From an uncultured Flavobacteriales bacterium (GTDB lineage Bacteria; Bacteroidota; Bacteroidia; Flavobacteriales_D; SKUL01), in the NCBI GenBank assembly GCA_937911795.1, contig CALDPJ010000385.1, positions 1 through 15,729 on the forward strand: a stretch of 15,729 bases of DNA. The letters run 5' to 3'. Under the pieces are notes generated by a model. It worked only from the letters and a program-made list of their open reading frames with translations. It did not search any database and was not told the DNA's origin. The position numbers and the translations under genes were made by a program. Below are positions 1 through 5,829 of this stretch, piece after piece (the stretch's first letter is position 1; the number at the start of each line of letters is the position of its first letter).

Positions 1-456
1 CACCACCGCCCAGAATCCGTATTCATCCACGTAGTGCACCACCTTCTCTTCGGACTTCTTTCCGATCATTTTCACCACCACATTTTCCCCGAGCAGCCGA
101 CCGATCAGATAACCGGTACTCGAAGCGATGAGCACCGCCGCCAGCGCAATCACACTGCCAATAAACGGTCCGTAAGCCAGAATCGCCACCACCATCAGCG
201 CAATCGACGGAATGACGATCAGAAACATTTGCAACACCATGGCCAGCACAATCACCACCGGCCCGAACCACCCGAATTGCTGCACCCAGTCCTTGATGCG
301 TCGCTCGTCGTCGCTCGTCAGCACATCCCACGCTTCTTTAAAAAATTCCTCTACCGACGGAAAGAGGAAATACGACAGCACCACCCCCATAATGAGGAAC
401 AGAAATAAATACTTCGGCAGATTGCTTTTTTTGGGATTATTCTCCTTTTGCGTCAT
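1..456 (-). CDS. TVP38/TMEM64 (DedA-like, VTT domain) membrane protein, 3' end outside window
   Basis: The reading frame starts at the ATG whose complement is 454-456 and stays open for 152 codons to the left edge, so the C-terminus is missing. The visible protein has a lysine/asparagine-rich cytoplasmic start, a first membrane helix at about residues 17-34, an amphipathic acidic stretch, then the family signature FGWFGPVVIV followed by long hydrophobic helices and a GYLIGRLLGE segment. This order matches the VTT/SNARE-associated family (TVP38, DedA), whose members are inner-membrane proteins linked to lipid scrambling or transport and envelope homeostasis; the substrate here cannot be told. 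The gene lies 90 nt downstream of the helicase gene on the same strand. Its start codon sits inside a long inverted repeat (see 455-498). Family assignment is firm, function is not. Confidence 0.85.
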   Translation of the reverse strand, partial: MTQKENNPKKSNLPKYLFLFLIMGVVLSYFLFPSVEEFFKEAWDVLTSDDERRIKDWVQQFGWFGPVVIVLAMVLQMFLIVIPSIALMVVAILAYGPFIGSVIALAAVLIASSTGYLIGRLLGENVVVKMIGKKSEEKVVHYVDEYGFWAVV

Positions 457-498
457 GTTTTTCCGTAGATCATAGCCTATCTAAGATCGGAAAAACAT
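455..498 (-). promoter_or_regulatory. Inverted repeat covering the start codon of the VTT-domain gene
   Basis: ATGTTTTTCCG at 455-465 is the exact reverse complement of CGGAAAAACAT at 488-498, giving an 11-bp stem. Inner GATC copies at 468-471 and 485-488 could extend it with a small bulge. In the minus-strand transcript the right-hand arm would contain two bases of the AUG and the only GGA-like ribosome site, so folding would hide the start. Whether it regulates translation or ends helicase transcription is inference. Confidence 0.45.
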
Positions 499-546
499 AC
501 GGAAGAAATAAGATCTAAAGCATCAGAATGTTTTTGTGTTGCAGGA

Positions 547-1872
547 TCATTCAATCTCCGACACCCGCACCTTCTTTTTCTTGAGTTTGGTATTGGTTAC
601 CAGTGGCAATAACTTTTCAATGTTTTCTGTGCGCACCGCTACAAAAGCACAATCCTGTTTAATTTCAATCAAACCCAACTCATTGGATTTCAGATTGCCC
701 TGCTTCATAAACAAACCCGCGATGTCTCCCTTCGAAATTTTATCGCGGCGGCCACCGGAAACGTACAGCGTTGTCCAGCCCGATTGTTTGGCAGGTTTGG
801 CTTGTTGCAGCTCTTTCGGGTGAAGAACCGGCGGTTTCAGTTTTTTAATAAAATGGGGCAGATCCTGTTGATTCCACTTCAGCACATAGGCCGTTCCTTC
901 GGCGTTCATCCTGGCAGTTCGGCCATTGCGATGGGTAAATTCATCGGGACGTGGCGGGAGTTCAAAGTGAATGATAAACTGAATTTCCGGTACGTCAATT
1001 CCCCGCGCCGCGAGATCGGTAGCCAGCAGAATGTTGTGCGTCCCGTTCCGGAATCGGATCAGAGCACGTTCACGGTCGCGTTGTTCCATCCCGCCGTAAA
1101 AACAATCGTGTTCCAGGCCATTTTCGGTAAGGAATTCGCTCACGCGTTCAATGCTGTCACGGAAATTACAGAAAACAATTCCCGGCTGATTGCCGAGGTG
1201 CTTCAATAAGAGCAACAATGTTGGCAGTTTATCCAGATCGGGAGATACTACGGTTGTGATTTGCAGGCGCTCCACACCTTCGTCGAGGTAATCAATCGTT
1301 GTTGGACTCCGCAATGCTACAAATTCGGGAATCTGAACCTTCTGCGTGGCCGAAGTCAGAATCTTTTTCCTCAGTGAAGGCAGAGCCAACAAGATTTCGC
1401 TCATTTCACCTTCAAAACCGATCTCCAGTGATTTGTCAAATTCATCCAGAACGAGCGTGTGGATGCCATCAAGAGAGAAACTTTCTCTGCGGAAATGATC
1501 TGCCACCCGACCCGGTGTTCCAACCAATACCGTTGGCGGGTGCTGCAGATCGAGTTTGTCCTGTGAGGTTGCACGGCCGCCGTATACAGCGTTCACTTTA
1601 AAACCGGTTCCCATGTCACGCAGTACCTGTTCAATTTGCGTGGCCAGTTCGCGGGAAGGCGCTAAAATCAACGCCTGAACACCAACCATATCACGCTTCA
1701 ATTCTGCAATAACCGGGAGCAGAAAAGCAACGGTTTTTCCGGTGCCGGTAGGAGATAGCAGTATCACCTCATCTTCGGAAGCCAATACCGACAGGGCCTC
1801 CTGCTGCATCGGGTTCAGTTCTTCAATGCCCAGTTTTTCGAGAACCTGCTGTGTGTTTTTGACTTCTTTCAT
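547..1872 (-). CDS. DEAD-box ATP-dependent RNA helicase with DbpA-type RNA-binding tail
   Basis: This 441-residue protein has the full set of superfamily-2 helicase motifs: Q motif (NPMQ, 20-23), Walker A PTGTGKT (41-47), SRELA (73-77), GTPGR (118-122), motif II as DEFD (143-146) rather than DEAD, SAT (174-176), TDLAARGID (285-293) and HRNGRTAR (314-321). Residues from about 366 to the end look like the DbpA/CsdA RNA-binding domain (LYVSGGRRDK...), which in DbpA binds hairpin 92 of 23S rRNA. A role in ribosome assembly or RNA unwinding in the cytoplasm is therefore likely. The ATG start at 1872 follows an AGGAG site almost without spacing. A TACCTTTG box lies just upstream, so the gene probably has its own promoter. 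The next gene downstream is the VTT-domain gene. Calling it dbpA would be over-precise. Confidence 0.93.
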   Translation of the reverse strand: MKEVKNTQQVLEKLGIEELNPMQQEALSVLASEDEVILLSPTGTGKTVAFLLPVIAELKRDMVGVQALILAPSRELATQIEQVLRDMGTGFKVNAVYGGRATSQDKLDLQHPPTVLVGTPGRVADHFRRESFSLDGIHTLVLDEFDKSLEIGFEGEMSEILLALPSLRKKILTSATQKVQIPEFVALRSPTTIDYLDEGVERLQITTVVSPDLDKLPTLLLLLKHLGNQPGIVFCNFRDSIERVSEFLTENGLEHDCFYGGMEQRDRERALIRFRNGTHNILLATDLAARGIDVPEIQFIIHFELPPRPDEFTHRNGRTARMNAEGTAYVLKWNQQDLPHFIKKLKPPVLHPKELQQAKPAKQSGWTTLYVSGGRRDKISKGDIAGLFMKQGNLKSNELGLIEIKQDCAFVAVRTENIEKLLPLVTNTKLKKKKVRVSEIE

Positions 1873-1889
1873 CTCCTTTGTTTGTGGGA

Positions 1890-1897
1890 CAAAGGTA
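1890..1897 (-). promoter_or_regulatory. Candidate Bacteroidota -7 promoter box for the helicase gene
   Basis: Read on the minus strand this is TACCTTTG, an exact match to the Bacteroidota housekeeping -7 consensus TAnnTTTG, 17 nt ahead of the helicase ATG. No TTG element lies at the usual 17-23 nt upstream, so only half of the promoter is supported. The resulting leader would be very short but would still hold the AGGAG site. Confidence 0.4.
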
Positions 1898-2005
1898 AGT
1901 GCAATTTGGAGGGAGAGGAAAAGGTATTCAATCTCAAATGGAAAAGCTCATCTTACAAAATCAGCGGGAGTGTTGAAATACTGAGTTGTTAGTTAGAGCT
2001 GTATT

Positions 2006-2365
2006 TTAAAAAATGAGATTCCGGATTTTTAAGACAGCTAAGATTGAAACATAAAGAAAAAGTAATAGTCCGGCAGCAGTGATTGGAAAGGCGATGGAAG
2101 AAACAAATGCGCCTTTTAAATAATTGGTTTTAAAATATTGAAATCTGTTGAGGAGTGTGAATGTGATTATCATGGAGACAAAAAATAAGGATGTCCCAAC
2201 ATGTCGTCCGGTGTCGGTAACGAAATTGTCTTTGAAAGCATCAGTTGCTAAGTAAGTCCAAAATGTAGAATAATTAGCCGAATTACCTTCATCAATATAT
2301 CCCAGGAAACAAGAAAAACTAAGACTTACAAGGATAAAAATCAGTACGCTCAGAATGATTTTCAT
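2006..2365 (-). CDS. Small membrane protein of unknown function
   Basis: A 119-residue protein with no family I recognise. Residues 1-23 form a hydrophobic stretch that may be a signal anchor or a cleaved signal peptide. There follows a polar segment of about 35 residues (FLGYIDEGNS to DTGRHVGTS), then two more hydrophobic helices at roughly 59-76 and 84-112, with a short basic C-terminus. This gives a three-helix membrane protein with one polar loop. The coding region is more AT-rich than its neighbours. It is 78 nt downstream of the lipoprotein gene and 133 nt upstream of the helicase gene, all on the minus strand. The single ATG at 2365 has no strong ribosome site, which is common in Bacteroidota. 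The frame is plausible as a gene because of its coherent membrane topology, but no homologue is asserted. Confidence 0.65.
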   Translation of the reverse strand: MKIILSVLIFILVSLSFSCFLGYIDEGNSANYSTFWTYLATDAFKDNFVTDTGRHVGTSLFFVSMIITFTLLNRFQYFKTNYLKGAFVSSIAFPITAAGLLLFLYVSILAVLKIRNLIF

Positions 2366-2443
2366 TTTGATATTTTAGTCCGAACGATTCTTTTGGACGC
2401 TTAGTATTAAATCCCCCAATTTCTGGTTGGTTTAGCCATGCTT

Positions 2444-3112
2444 TTAATCATCCGCCAGCTCATTCTCTGAACCAGTTGTTTGCAGCAAATCCTCACGATA
2501 TAGTTCTGCGACTATGGTTCGCGATAAATCGGTTATCACACCCTGCAGAGATCCGGGGTCATAACTGCGGGTCTGGACTGAAAATACGAGATCTTCAGTT
2601 TCGGCATCATACAAATTGGCTTCCATATAATAATACTGATCCACGGTATAATACCCCGGCTCATATATAACCCTGTAATTGTGGTGGTAATAACCCCAGT
2701 AATTCTGATAATAGGGGAATCGGGTTACGGGAGCATAAACGGTATTACCGGGTACATAAGTGGTTTCTGTTTCCTTATCAAGTAAGGTAACGGCGAGATA
2801 AGCATCGAAACCTCTTCGGTCCACTGCCATTACCACGCTGTCTTTCACCACCTGGCTGGACAGATCCATGTTCTCGGAAATAATATCCAAACTGTGCGAA
2901 GCCTCTACATTTTTTCTGCGCAATGCATTTACCAATTGGGTTTCTACGACTTCGCGCGGTAAAATATTTCTGGTGAGGCCGGTAACCATAATATTATCGT
3001 ATGATTTTCTGGTTTCTTCAGGCACCACGTAGCTGCCTACCACGGCTGTATTTGTGCTGCAACCGGAGAGGAAAATAGCGATCGCCAAAAATACTATGTT
3101 CTTGAATTTCAT
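2444..3112 (-). CDS. Putative lipoprotein with tyrosine-rich segment
   Basis: This 222-residue protein begins with a short signal sequence and a clear lipobox, LSGC at residues 15-18, so it should be lipidated on Cys18 and anchored in the inner or outer membrane. The residues after the Cys (STNTAVVG) carry no obvious retention signal. The middle of the protein (about 35-110) alternates strands and helices, with VVAMVDRR-like conserved-looking stretches. The part around 120-167 is striking for tyrosine: 14 Tyr in 44 residues, with FPYYQ, WGYYHH and QYYYME. The C-terminal part (NLYDAETEDLVFSVQTRSYDP) resembles the strand-rich end of DUF4136-like or other small Bacteroidota envelope lipoproteins, but I cannot name the family. 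The gene is transcribed with the small membrane protein downstream; 175 nt separate it from the J-domain gene upstream. Confidence 0.8.
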   Translation of the reverse strand: MKFKNIVFLAIAIFLSGCSTNTAVVGSYVVPEETRKSYDNIMVTGLTRNILPREVVETQLVNALRRKNVEASHSLDIISENMDLSSQVVKDSVVMAVDRRGFDAYLAVTLLDKETETTYVPGNTVYAPVTRFPYYQNYWGYYHHNYRVIYEPGYYTVDQYYYMEANLYDAETEDLVFSVQTRSYDPGSLQGVITDLSRTIVAELYREDLLQTTGSENELADD

Positions 3113-3202
3113 GATGAATGCATTTTACAGGTTGGAGATTTTTTGGCCAATAATTGTTCCATGGAGAACGCCTTCTTTCGAGTTCAGAACGGACGCGGGA
3201 TG

Positions 3203-3239
3203 CAGTTCTTTTTGATTTGAAGGAGCAAAAAGAGAACTG
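3203..3239 (-). terminator. Stem-loop between J-domain gene and lipoprotein gene
   Basis: CAGTTC plus TTTTTG (3203-3214) pairs with CAAAAA (3226-3231) and GAACTG (3234-3239): 12 base pairs with a 2-nt bulge and an 11-nt loop. It lies 48 nt past the J-domain stop codon on the minus strand, where a terminator would be expected. There is no U-run directly after the stem on either strand, so it may instead be an RNA-stability or leader element. Confidence 0.4.
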
Positions 3240-3287
3240 TGGAAATTTATGCTCGCTCTGTTGAAATGCAAGCAGAATCAGCGGTAA

Positions 3288-3914
3288 TCATTTCTTCATT
3301 TCTCGCTCAGCGATATTTCTCACCGCGCTGCTGTATGCCGCCCGCGAAAGATTAAATATTACCAGAACCCAGAAAATGCCGAGTATATCCACTCCTTCGG
3401 TGATGAAAAAATAGGCTGTAAATAAAGATGCCGCAATACTCATGGTAAGGAGACCGCCGCGTTTTCTATTGGTTCCTTCCCGCACCACCACGTCGAAGCG
3501 TTTCCACCATTCCCCTCGCGGTAATCGCATTCCTTTGCGCGTAAACAAGCTGTAGTAAATGATGGCTTCCTCGTAACGCTGTTCCTGCTCTGCCTTGGTT
3601 GGGGGCGGATTGGTGAAGCGGTGCCGGGTGCCGTATTTGCGGTCGTCGCCATTGGGTGGCGTAGAACGTGGAGATGTTGTTCCCGGACGCGAGCGGGGAA
3701 CGCGCACACCATCCAGCATCAAATCATAATTTCTACGGCGGGTCGGATTGCCCAACACCTCATAAGCGCGTTGAATCTCTGCAAATCGCCTGGCTGCATC
3801 TGGATGCGGGTGATGGTCGGGATGGCTGGCCCGGGCGCGCGCACGAAAAGCTCTTTTGATATCTGCCTGAGGAGCATTTCGCGATACACCGAGTGTCTGG
3901 TAGTGGTTGGCCAT
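3288..3914 (-). CDS. J-domain (DnaJ-like) protein with C-terminal membrane helices
   Basis: The 208-residue product starts with a complete J domain (about 4-67): YQTLGVSRNA, a basic helix II, the essential HPD triad at residues 31-33, and YEVLGNPTRRRNYD. J domains stimulate the ATPase of DnaK-type chaperones. Glycine/phenylalanine-rich and zinc-finger regions of true DnaJ are absent. Instead there is a polar, proline- and arginine-rich linker (about 70-115), an amphipathic region with EGWW-like aromatic residues, then two hydrophobic helices near 154-172 and 176-192. It is therefore likely a membrane-tethered co-chaperone that recruits DnaK to the cytoplasmic face. Its client is unknown. It is the first gene of the minus-strand block, facing the plus-strand block across a 307-nt gap. 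The start gives the canonical short MANHYQTLG lead into the domain. Confidence 0.88.
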   Translation of the reverse strand: MANHYQTLGVSRNAPQADIKRAFRARARASHPDHHPHPDAARRFAEIQRAYEVLGNPTRRRNYDLMLDGVRVPRSRPGTTSPRSTPPNGDDRKYGTRHRFTNPPPTKAEQEQRYEEAIIYYSLFTRKGMRLPRGEWWKRFDVVVREGTNRKRGGLLTMSIAASLFTAYFFITEGVDILGIFWVLVIFNLSRAAYSSAVRNIAEREMKK

Positions 3915-3984
3915 GAGTTTAGGCTAAAATAACTTAAAAATGAAATATAGAACGTAAGTAGTGAGACGGATTCGCCCCCTTTGA

Positions 3985-4110
3985 TTGTCAGAATTAGCCT
4001 CTCGTATTTATCATTCAAAGGGAATTTGCCGGGGAGGCGAAGCCTCAGGAACCCCGCACATCGAATGGTTCAAAGATCCGGCAGGCAACGTCTTATCGGT
4101 TCTGGGATAA
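3985..4110 (+). pseudogene. C-terminal remnant of a VOC (glyoxalase-fold) protein
   Basis: In the frame ending at the TAA of 4108-4110, the last codons read TPHIEWFKDPAGNVLSVLG. This matches the closing strand of vicinal-oxygen-chelate proteins, where an F-x-DP-x-GN segment precedes the end and a Glu is a metal ligand. The frame is open only back to a TGA at 3982 and has no credible start; upstream of about 4018 the translation no longer looks like the family, and no other frame restores a full domain. So only the tail of the gene survives. The remainder of the 3915-4221 gap shows no gene. VOC genes often sit beside SRPBCC and DUF1801 genes, which are exactly the next two genes here. Confidence 0.55.
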
Positions 4111-4170
4111 AAATCAGAAGCTAAATCTTCTTTATATCGACGCAAATGATGATCTTTATTTGCTGATCTG

Positions 4171-4204
4171 TCCGACAAATCAAAGTAGACGGGAATGTGT
4201 CGGA
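4171..4204. promoter_or_regulatory. Inverted repeat upstream of the SRPBCC cassette
   Basis: TCCGACA at 4171-4177 and TGTCGGA at 4198-4204 are exact reverse complements with a 20-nt spacer, ending 17 nt before the SRPBCC start codon. This could be an operator or a leader hairpin. No regulator gene is adjacent. GCAAAT/ATTTGC half-sites also occur just upstream, around 4142-4163. Seven-bp arms can arise by chance. Confidence 0.3.
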
Positions 4205-4221
4205 TACTAAAATAAAGCGGT

Positions 4222-4719
4222 ATGAAAACAATGAAATTATCTCACGAAGTACAAGGAAAAGAGTTGATTCTCAGACGGGAATTTGATGCGCCGCGCGAAA
4301 AGGTTTTTGAAGCTTTTTCTGAATGCGAGTACCTGCAACAATGGTGGGGTCCCCGCTCCTGGCCGGTTCGCTATTGTACCATCGAGTTTCACCAGGGTGG
4401 CGTTTGGCATTACTGCCTTCAGGGTCCGGAGCACGAAGATGAATCGTGGGGCAAAGCTGTTTTTAAGGAAATCCGTAAACCGGAATACATTGCCTTTGAT
4501 GATCACTTCTCGGACGCGGAGGGGAACATCAACCACGCCATGCCCACCTCTTTTAACGAGTACAGATTTGCTGAAGAGAACGGTAAAACCATTCTTGACT
4601 GCCGGTCCACCTATTCCAGTGAAGAAGATGTCCAAAAGGTGATGGATCTTGGAGCCGTAGATGGCATCGCCGAGACTTTCGACCGGCTGGACGAACTGCT
4701 CGAGAAAATTTCTAAATAG
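4222..4719 (+). CDS. SRPBCC / AHSA1-domain protein
   Basis: A 165-residue single-domain protein of the START/Bet v1-like fold, AHSA1 (activator of Hsp90 ATPase homologue-like) branch. Typical features are the strand LILRREFDAPREKVFEAFSE (about 16-35), the QQWWGPRSW motif near 39-47, the long strand IEFHQGGVWHYCLQGP, EIRKPEYIAFDDHF, and the C-terminal amphipathic helix GIAETFDRLDELLEKI. Such proteins bind small hydrophobic ligands in a central cavity; no ligand can be inferred. A second Met at codon 4 is an alternative start. The stop codon overlaps the GTG start of the DUF1801 gene by one base (TAGTG), so translation is probably coupled. Family is clear, cellular role unknown. Confidence 0.9.
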   Translation: MKTMKLSHEVQGKELILRREFDAPREKVFEAFSECEYLQQWWGPRSWPVRYCTIEFHQGGVWHYCLQGPEHEDESWGKAVFKEIRKPEYIAFDDHFSDAEGNINHAMPTSFNEYRFAEENGKTILDCRSTYSSEEDVQKVMDLGAVDGIAETFDRLDELLEKISK

Positions 4720-5075
4720 TGGCCACGCCAAAAAGTATCGACGAATATATCGGGCGATTTCCTGTTGAGGTTCAACATCTGCTTCAGCAGATACGCGAGA
4801 CAATTGCCGAAATGGTGCCGGAAGCCGAAGAAGCCATCAGCTACGGCATACCGGCATTCCGACTCAATAAACGTGTTCTGATTTATTTTGCAGGGTATAA
4901 GCATCATCTCAGCATTTATCCCGCACCGGTAGGAAATGCTGAATTTGAAGAAGACTTTGCGCCGTATAATACCAGCAAAGGGACCGTTCAGTTTCCATTG
5001 TCTGAACCCATTCCGTTAGATTTGGTGAAGAAAATTGTACGGTTCAGAGAGGCGGAAAACGCAAAGGGAAAATGA
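4719..5075 (+). CDS. DUF1801 (YdhG/Fra-like, frataxin-fold) protein
   Basis: This 118-residue protein has the DUF1801 pattern: SIDEYIGRFP at the start, a helix (QQIRETIAEMVPEAEEAISYGIPAF), strands VLIYFAGYKHHLSIYP, then the acidic FEEDFAPYNTSKGTVQFPLSEPIP and a C-terminal helix. Bacillus YdhG (Fra) of this family has a frataxin-like fold and has been reported as an iron chaperone, so an iron-handling role is possible but not shown by the sequence. The start is a GTG that shares its G with the upstream TAG stop, giving translational coupling; no in-frame ATG exists near it. The stop overlaps the next ATG as ATGA. The final residues (AENAKGK) are basic and probably disordered. Confidence 0.9.
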   Translation: MATPKSIDEYIGRFPVEVQHLLQQIRETIAEMVPEAEEAISYGIPAFRLNKRVLIYFAGYKHHLSIYPAPVGNAEFEEDFAPYNTSKGTVQFPLSEPIPLDLVKKIVRFREAENAKGK

Positions 5076-5353
5076 AAACTTTAAAAACCTGCCCCAAAGG
5101 ACATCGCTTTTATAAAAGCAGCGATTGCCCTACCTGCCCGGTTTGTGAGTCGGAGCGCAAACCAACCAATGGGTTTTTATCGTTACTCAGTGCTCCGGCA
5201 CGACGTGCCCTTGAACACGAAGGGATTACTACACTCCAGTCACTGGCAAAATATCGCGAGAAAGAAATTCTAGCCCTCCACGGAATGGGCCCGTCTTCGA
5301 TGCCCAAATTACGGGAAGCTCTGGAAACAGAAGGTTTAGCATTTAGGAAGTAA
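5072..5353 (+). CDS. Zinc-ribbon plus RNA polymerase alpha-CTD-like small protein
   Basis: The 93-residue product has two parts. Residues 6-26 contain C7, H11, C19, C22 and C25 in a CPxxH...CPTCPVC arrangement that looks like a small zinc ribbon. Residues 34-91 align by eye with the RNA polymerase alpha C-terminal domain: LSAPARRALEHEGITTLQSL, REKEILALHGMGPSSMPKLREAL, ending EGLAF. That domain has a helix-hairpin-helix-like fold which in alpha binds UP-element DNA and activators. The alpha N-terminal domain is absent, so this is not a subunit but a free-standing domain that might bind DNA or RNA polymerase. It overlaps the DUF1801 stop by 4 nt (ATGA). The start is fixed by this overlap. Function in this cassette is unknown. 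Confidence 0.82.
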   Translation: MKTLKTCPKGHRFYKSSDCPTCPVCESERKPTNGFLSLLSAPARRALEHEGITTLQSLAKYREKEILALHGMGPSSMPKLREALETEGLAFRK

Positions 5354-5356
5354 ACT

Positions 5357-5662
5357 TTGCGCCCGCACTGCTTGTTAGATGAAAAATCTCGCGCCGTGGA
5401 CAACGATCTGGATCAACTTTCCAAAGAAGAACTCATAGCAGAAGTCAAAAAACTGCGCGCGGGCATTCGCGCGCATCGCGATAGCACCAAACACGCCTTG
5501 TGCTGGCATCACCCGCAATTGTGGAATTTGCTGCCCGAAAAAACCGATCCTGAAATTGCGGTACCCGAGTGGCCACAATTTTTGCGTGGCTGTCTGCACT
5601 ACCGCGAGTCTCTCGATCAACAACGGCCCGACGCACCCCGGGTGCGGGAGGAGTTCAAGTAA
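5357..5662 (+). CDS. Small conserved protein of unknown function
   Basis: A frame of at most 101 residues. Its core is LSKEELIAEVKKLRAGIRAHRD, an amphipathic, probably coiled helix, followed by LCWHHPQLWNLLP and VPEWPQFLRGCLHYRESLDQQ. The Trp, His and Pro residues in the second half look strongly constrained, and I recall similar small proteins in other bacteria, but no function. There is no ATG in frame. The furthest start is the TTG at 5357; the GTG at 5396 gives VDNDLDQLSKEEL and is the better choice, because residues before it look unconserved. The gene begins 3 nt (TTG) or 42 nt (GTG) after the alpha-CTD-like gene, so it probably belongs to the same transcript. An ATG at 5379 is in another frame and closes after 19 codons. 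Confidence 0.72.
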   Translation: MRPHCLLDEKSRAVDNDLDQLSKEELIAEVKKLRAGIRAHRDSTKHALCWHHPQLWNLLPEKTDPEIAVPEWPQFLRGCLHYRESLDQQRPDAPRVREEFK

Positions 5663-5714
5663 CAGGCTAATCTATGGCGTCTTAACCAGTTGTGCAATAT
5701 TTTTAATCAAAAAT

Positions 5715-5746
5715 AGCTCGATACCACTTTCGCGGTATTTTGAGCT
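5715..5746 (+). terminator. Stem-loop between the SRPBCC cassette and the TonB receptor gene
   Basis: AGCTC (5715-5719) and ATACC (5721-5725) pair with GGTAT (5734-5738) and GAGCT (5742-5746) around an 8-nt loop. It lies 53 nt past the last cassette stop and about 85 nt before the receptor start. The U-run after the stem is weak, so termination is plausible but unproven; a leader element of the receptor mRNA is the alternative. No Fur-box-like sequence is visible in this gap. Confidence 0.4.
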
Positions 5747-5829
5747 TTAAATGCATTTCGGGTAAACATATCTAATCTGCAGCCATTAATTTCGCGGCTC
5801 TATTTAAAACCATTCTAAATAAATCCGAA

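Noticed and set aside
34..408. A His-rich 124-codon plus-strand frame at the left edge
   Set aside because: The His-rich composition comes from reading the complement of Val/Met codons of the VTT-domain membrane gene on the other strand.
784..1209. A 141-codon plus-strand frame inside the helicase gene
   Set aside because: Antisense of conserved helicase motifs with no domain of its own.
4237..4803. A 188-codon minus-strand frame opposite the SRPBCC gene
   Set aside because: It is the antisense of a clearly conserved SRPBCC domain and of the start of the DUF1801 gene; the protein has no recognisable features.
5379..5438. ATG at 5379 as the start of the last cassette gene
   Set aside because: It is in another frame and stops after 19 codons; the conserved frame uses GTG 5396 or TTG 5357.
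5663..5829. A Fur-box or housekeeping promoter upstream of the siderophore receptor
   Set aside because: No Fur-like palindrome is visible. TAATTTCG at 5787-5794 matches TAnnTTTG with one mismatch but has no TTG at the right distance.
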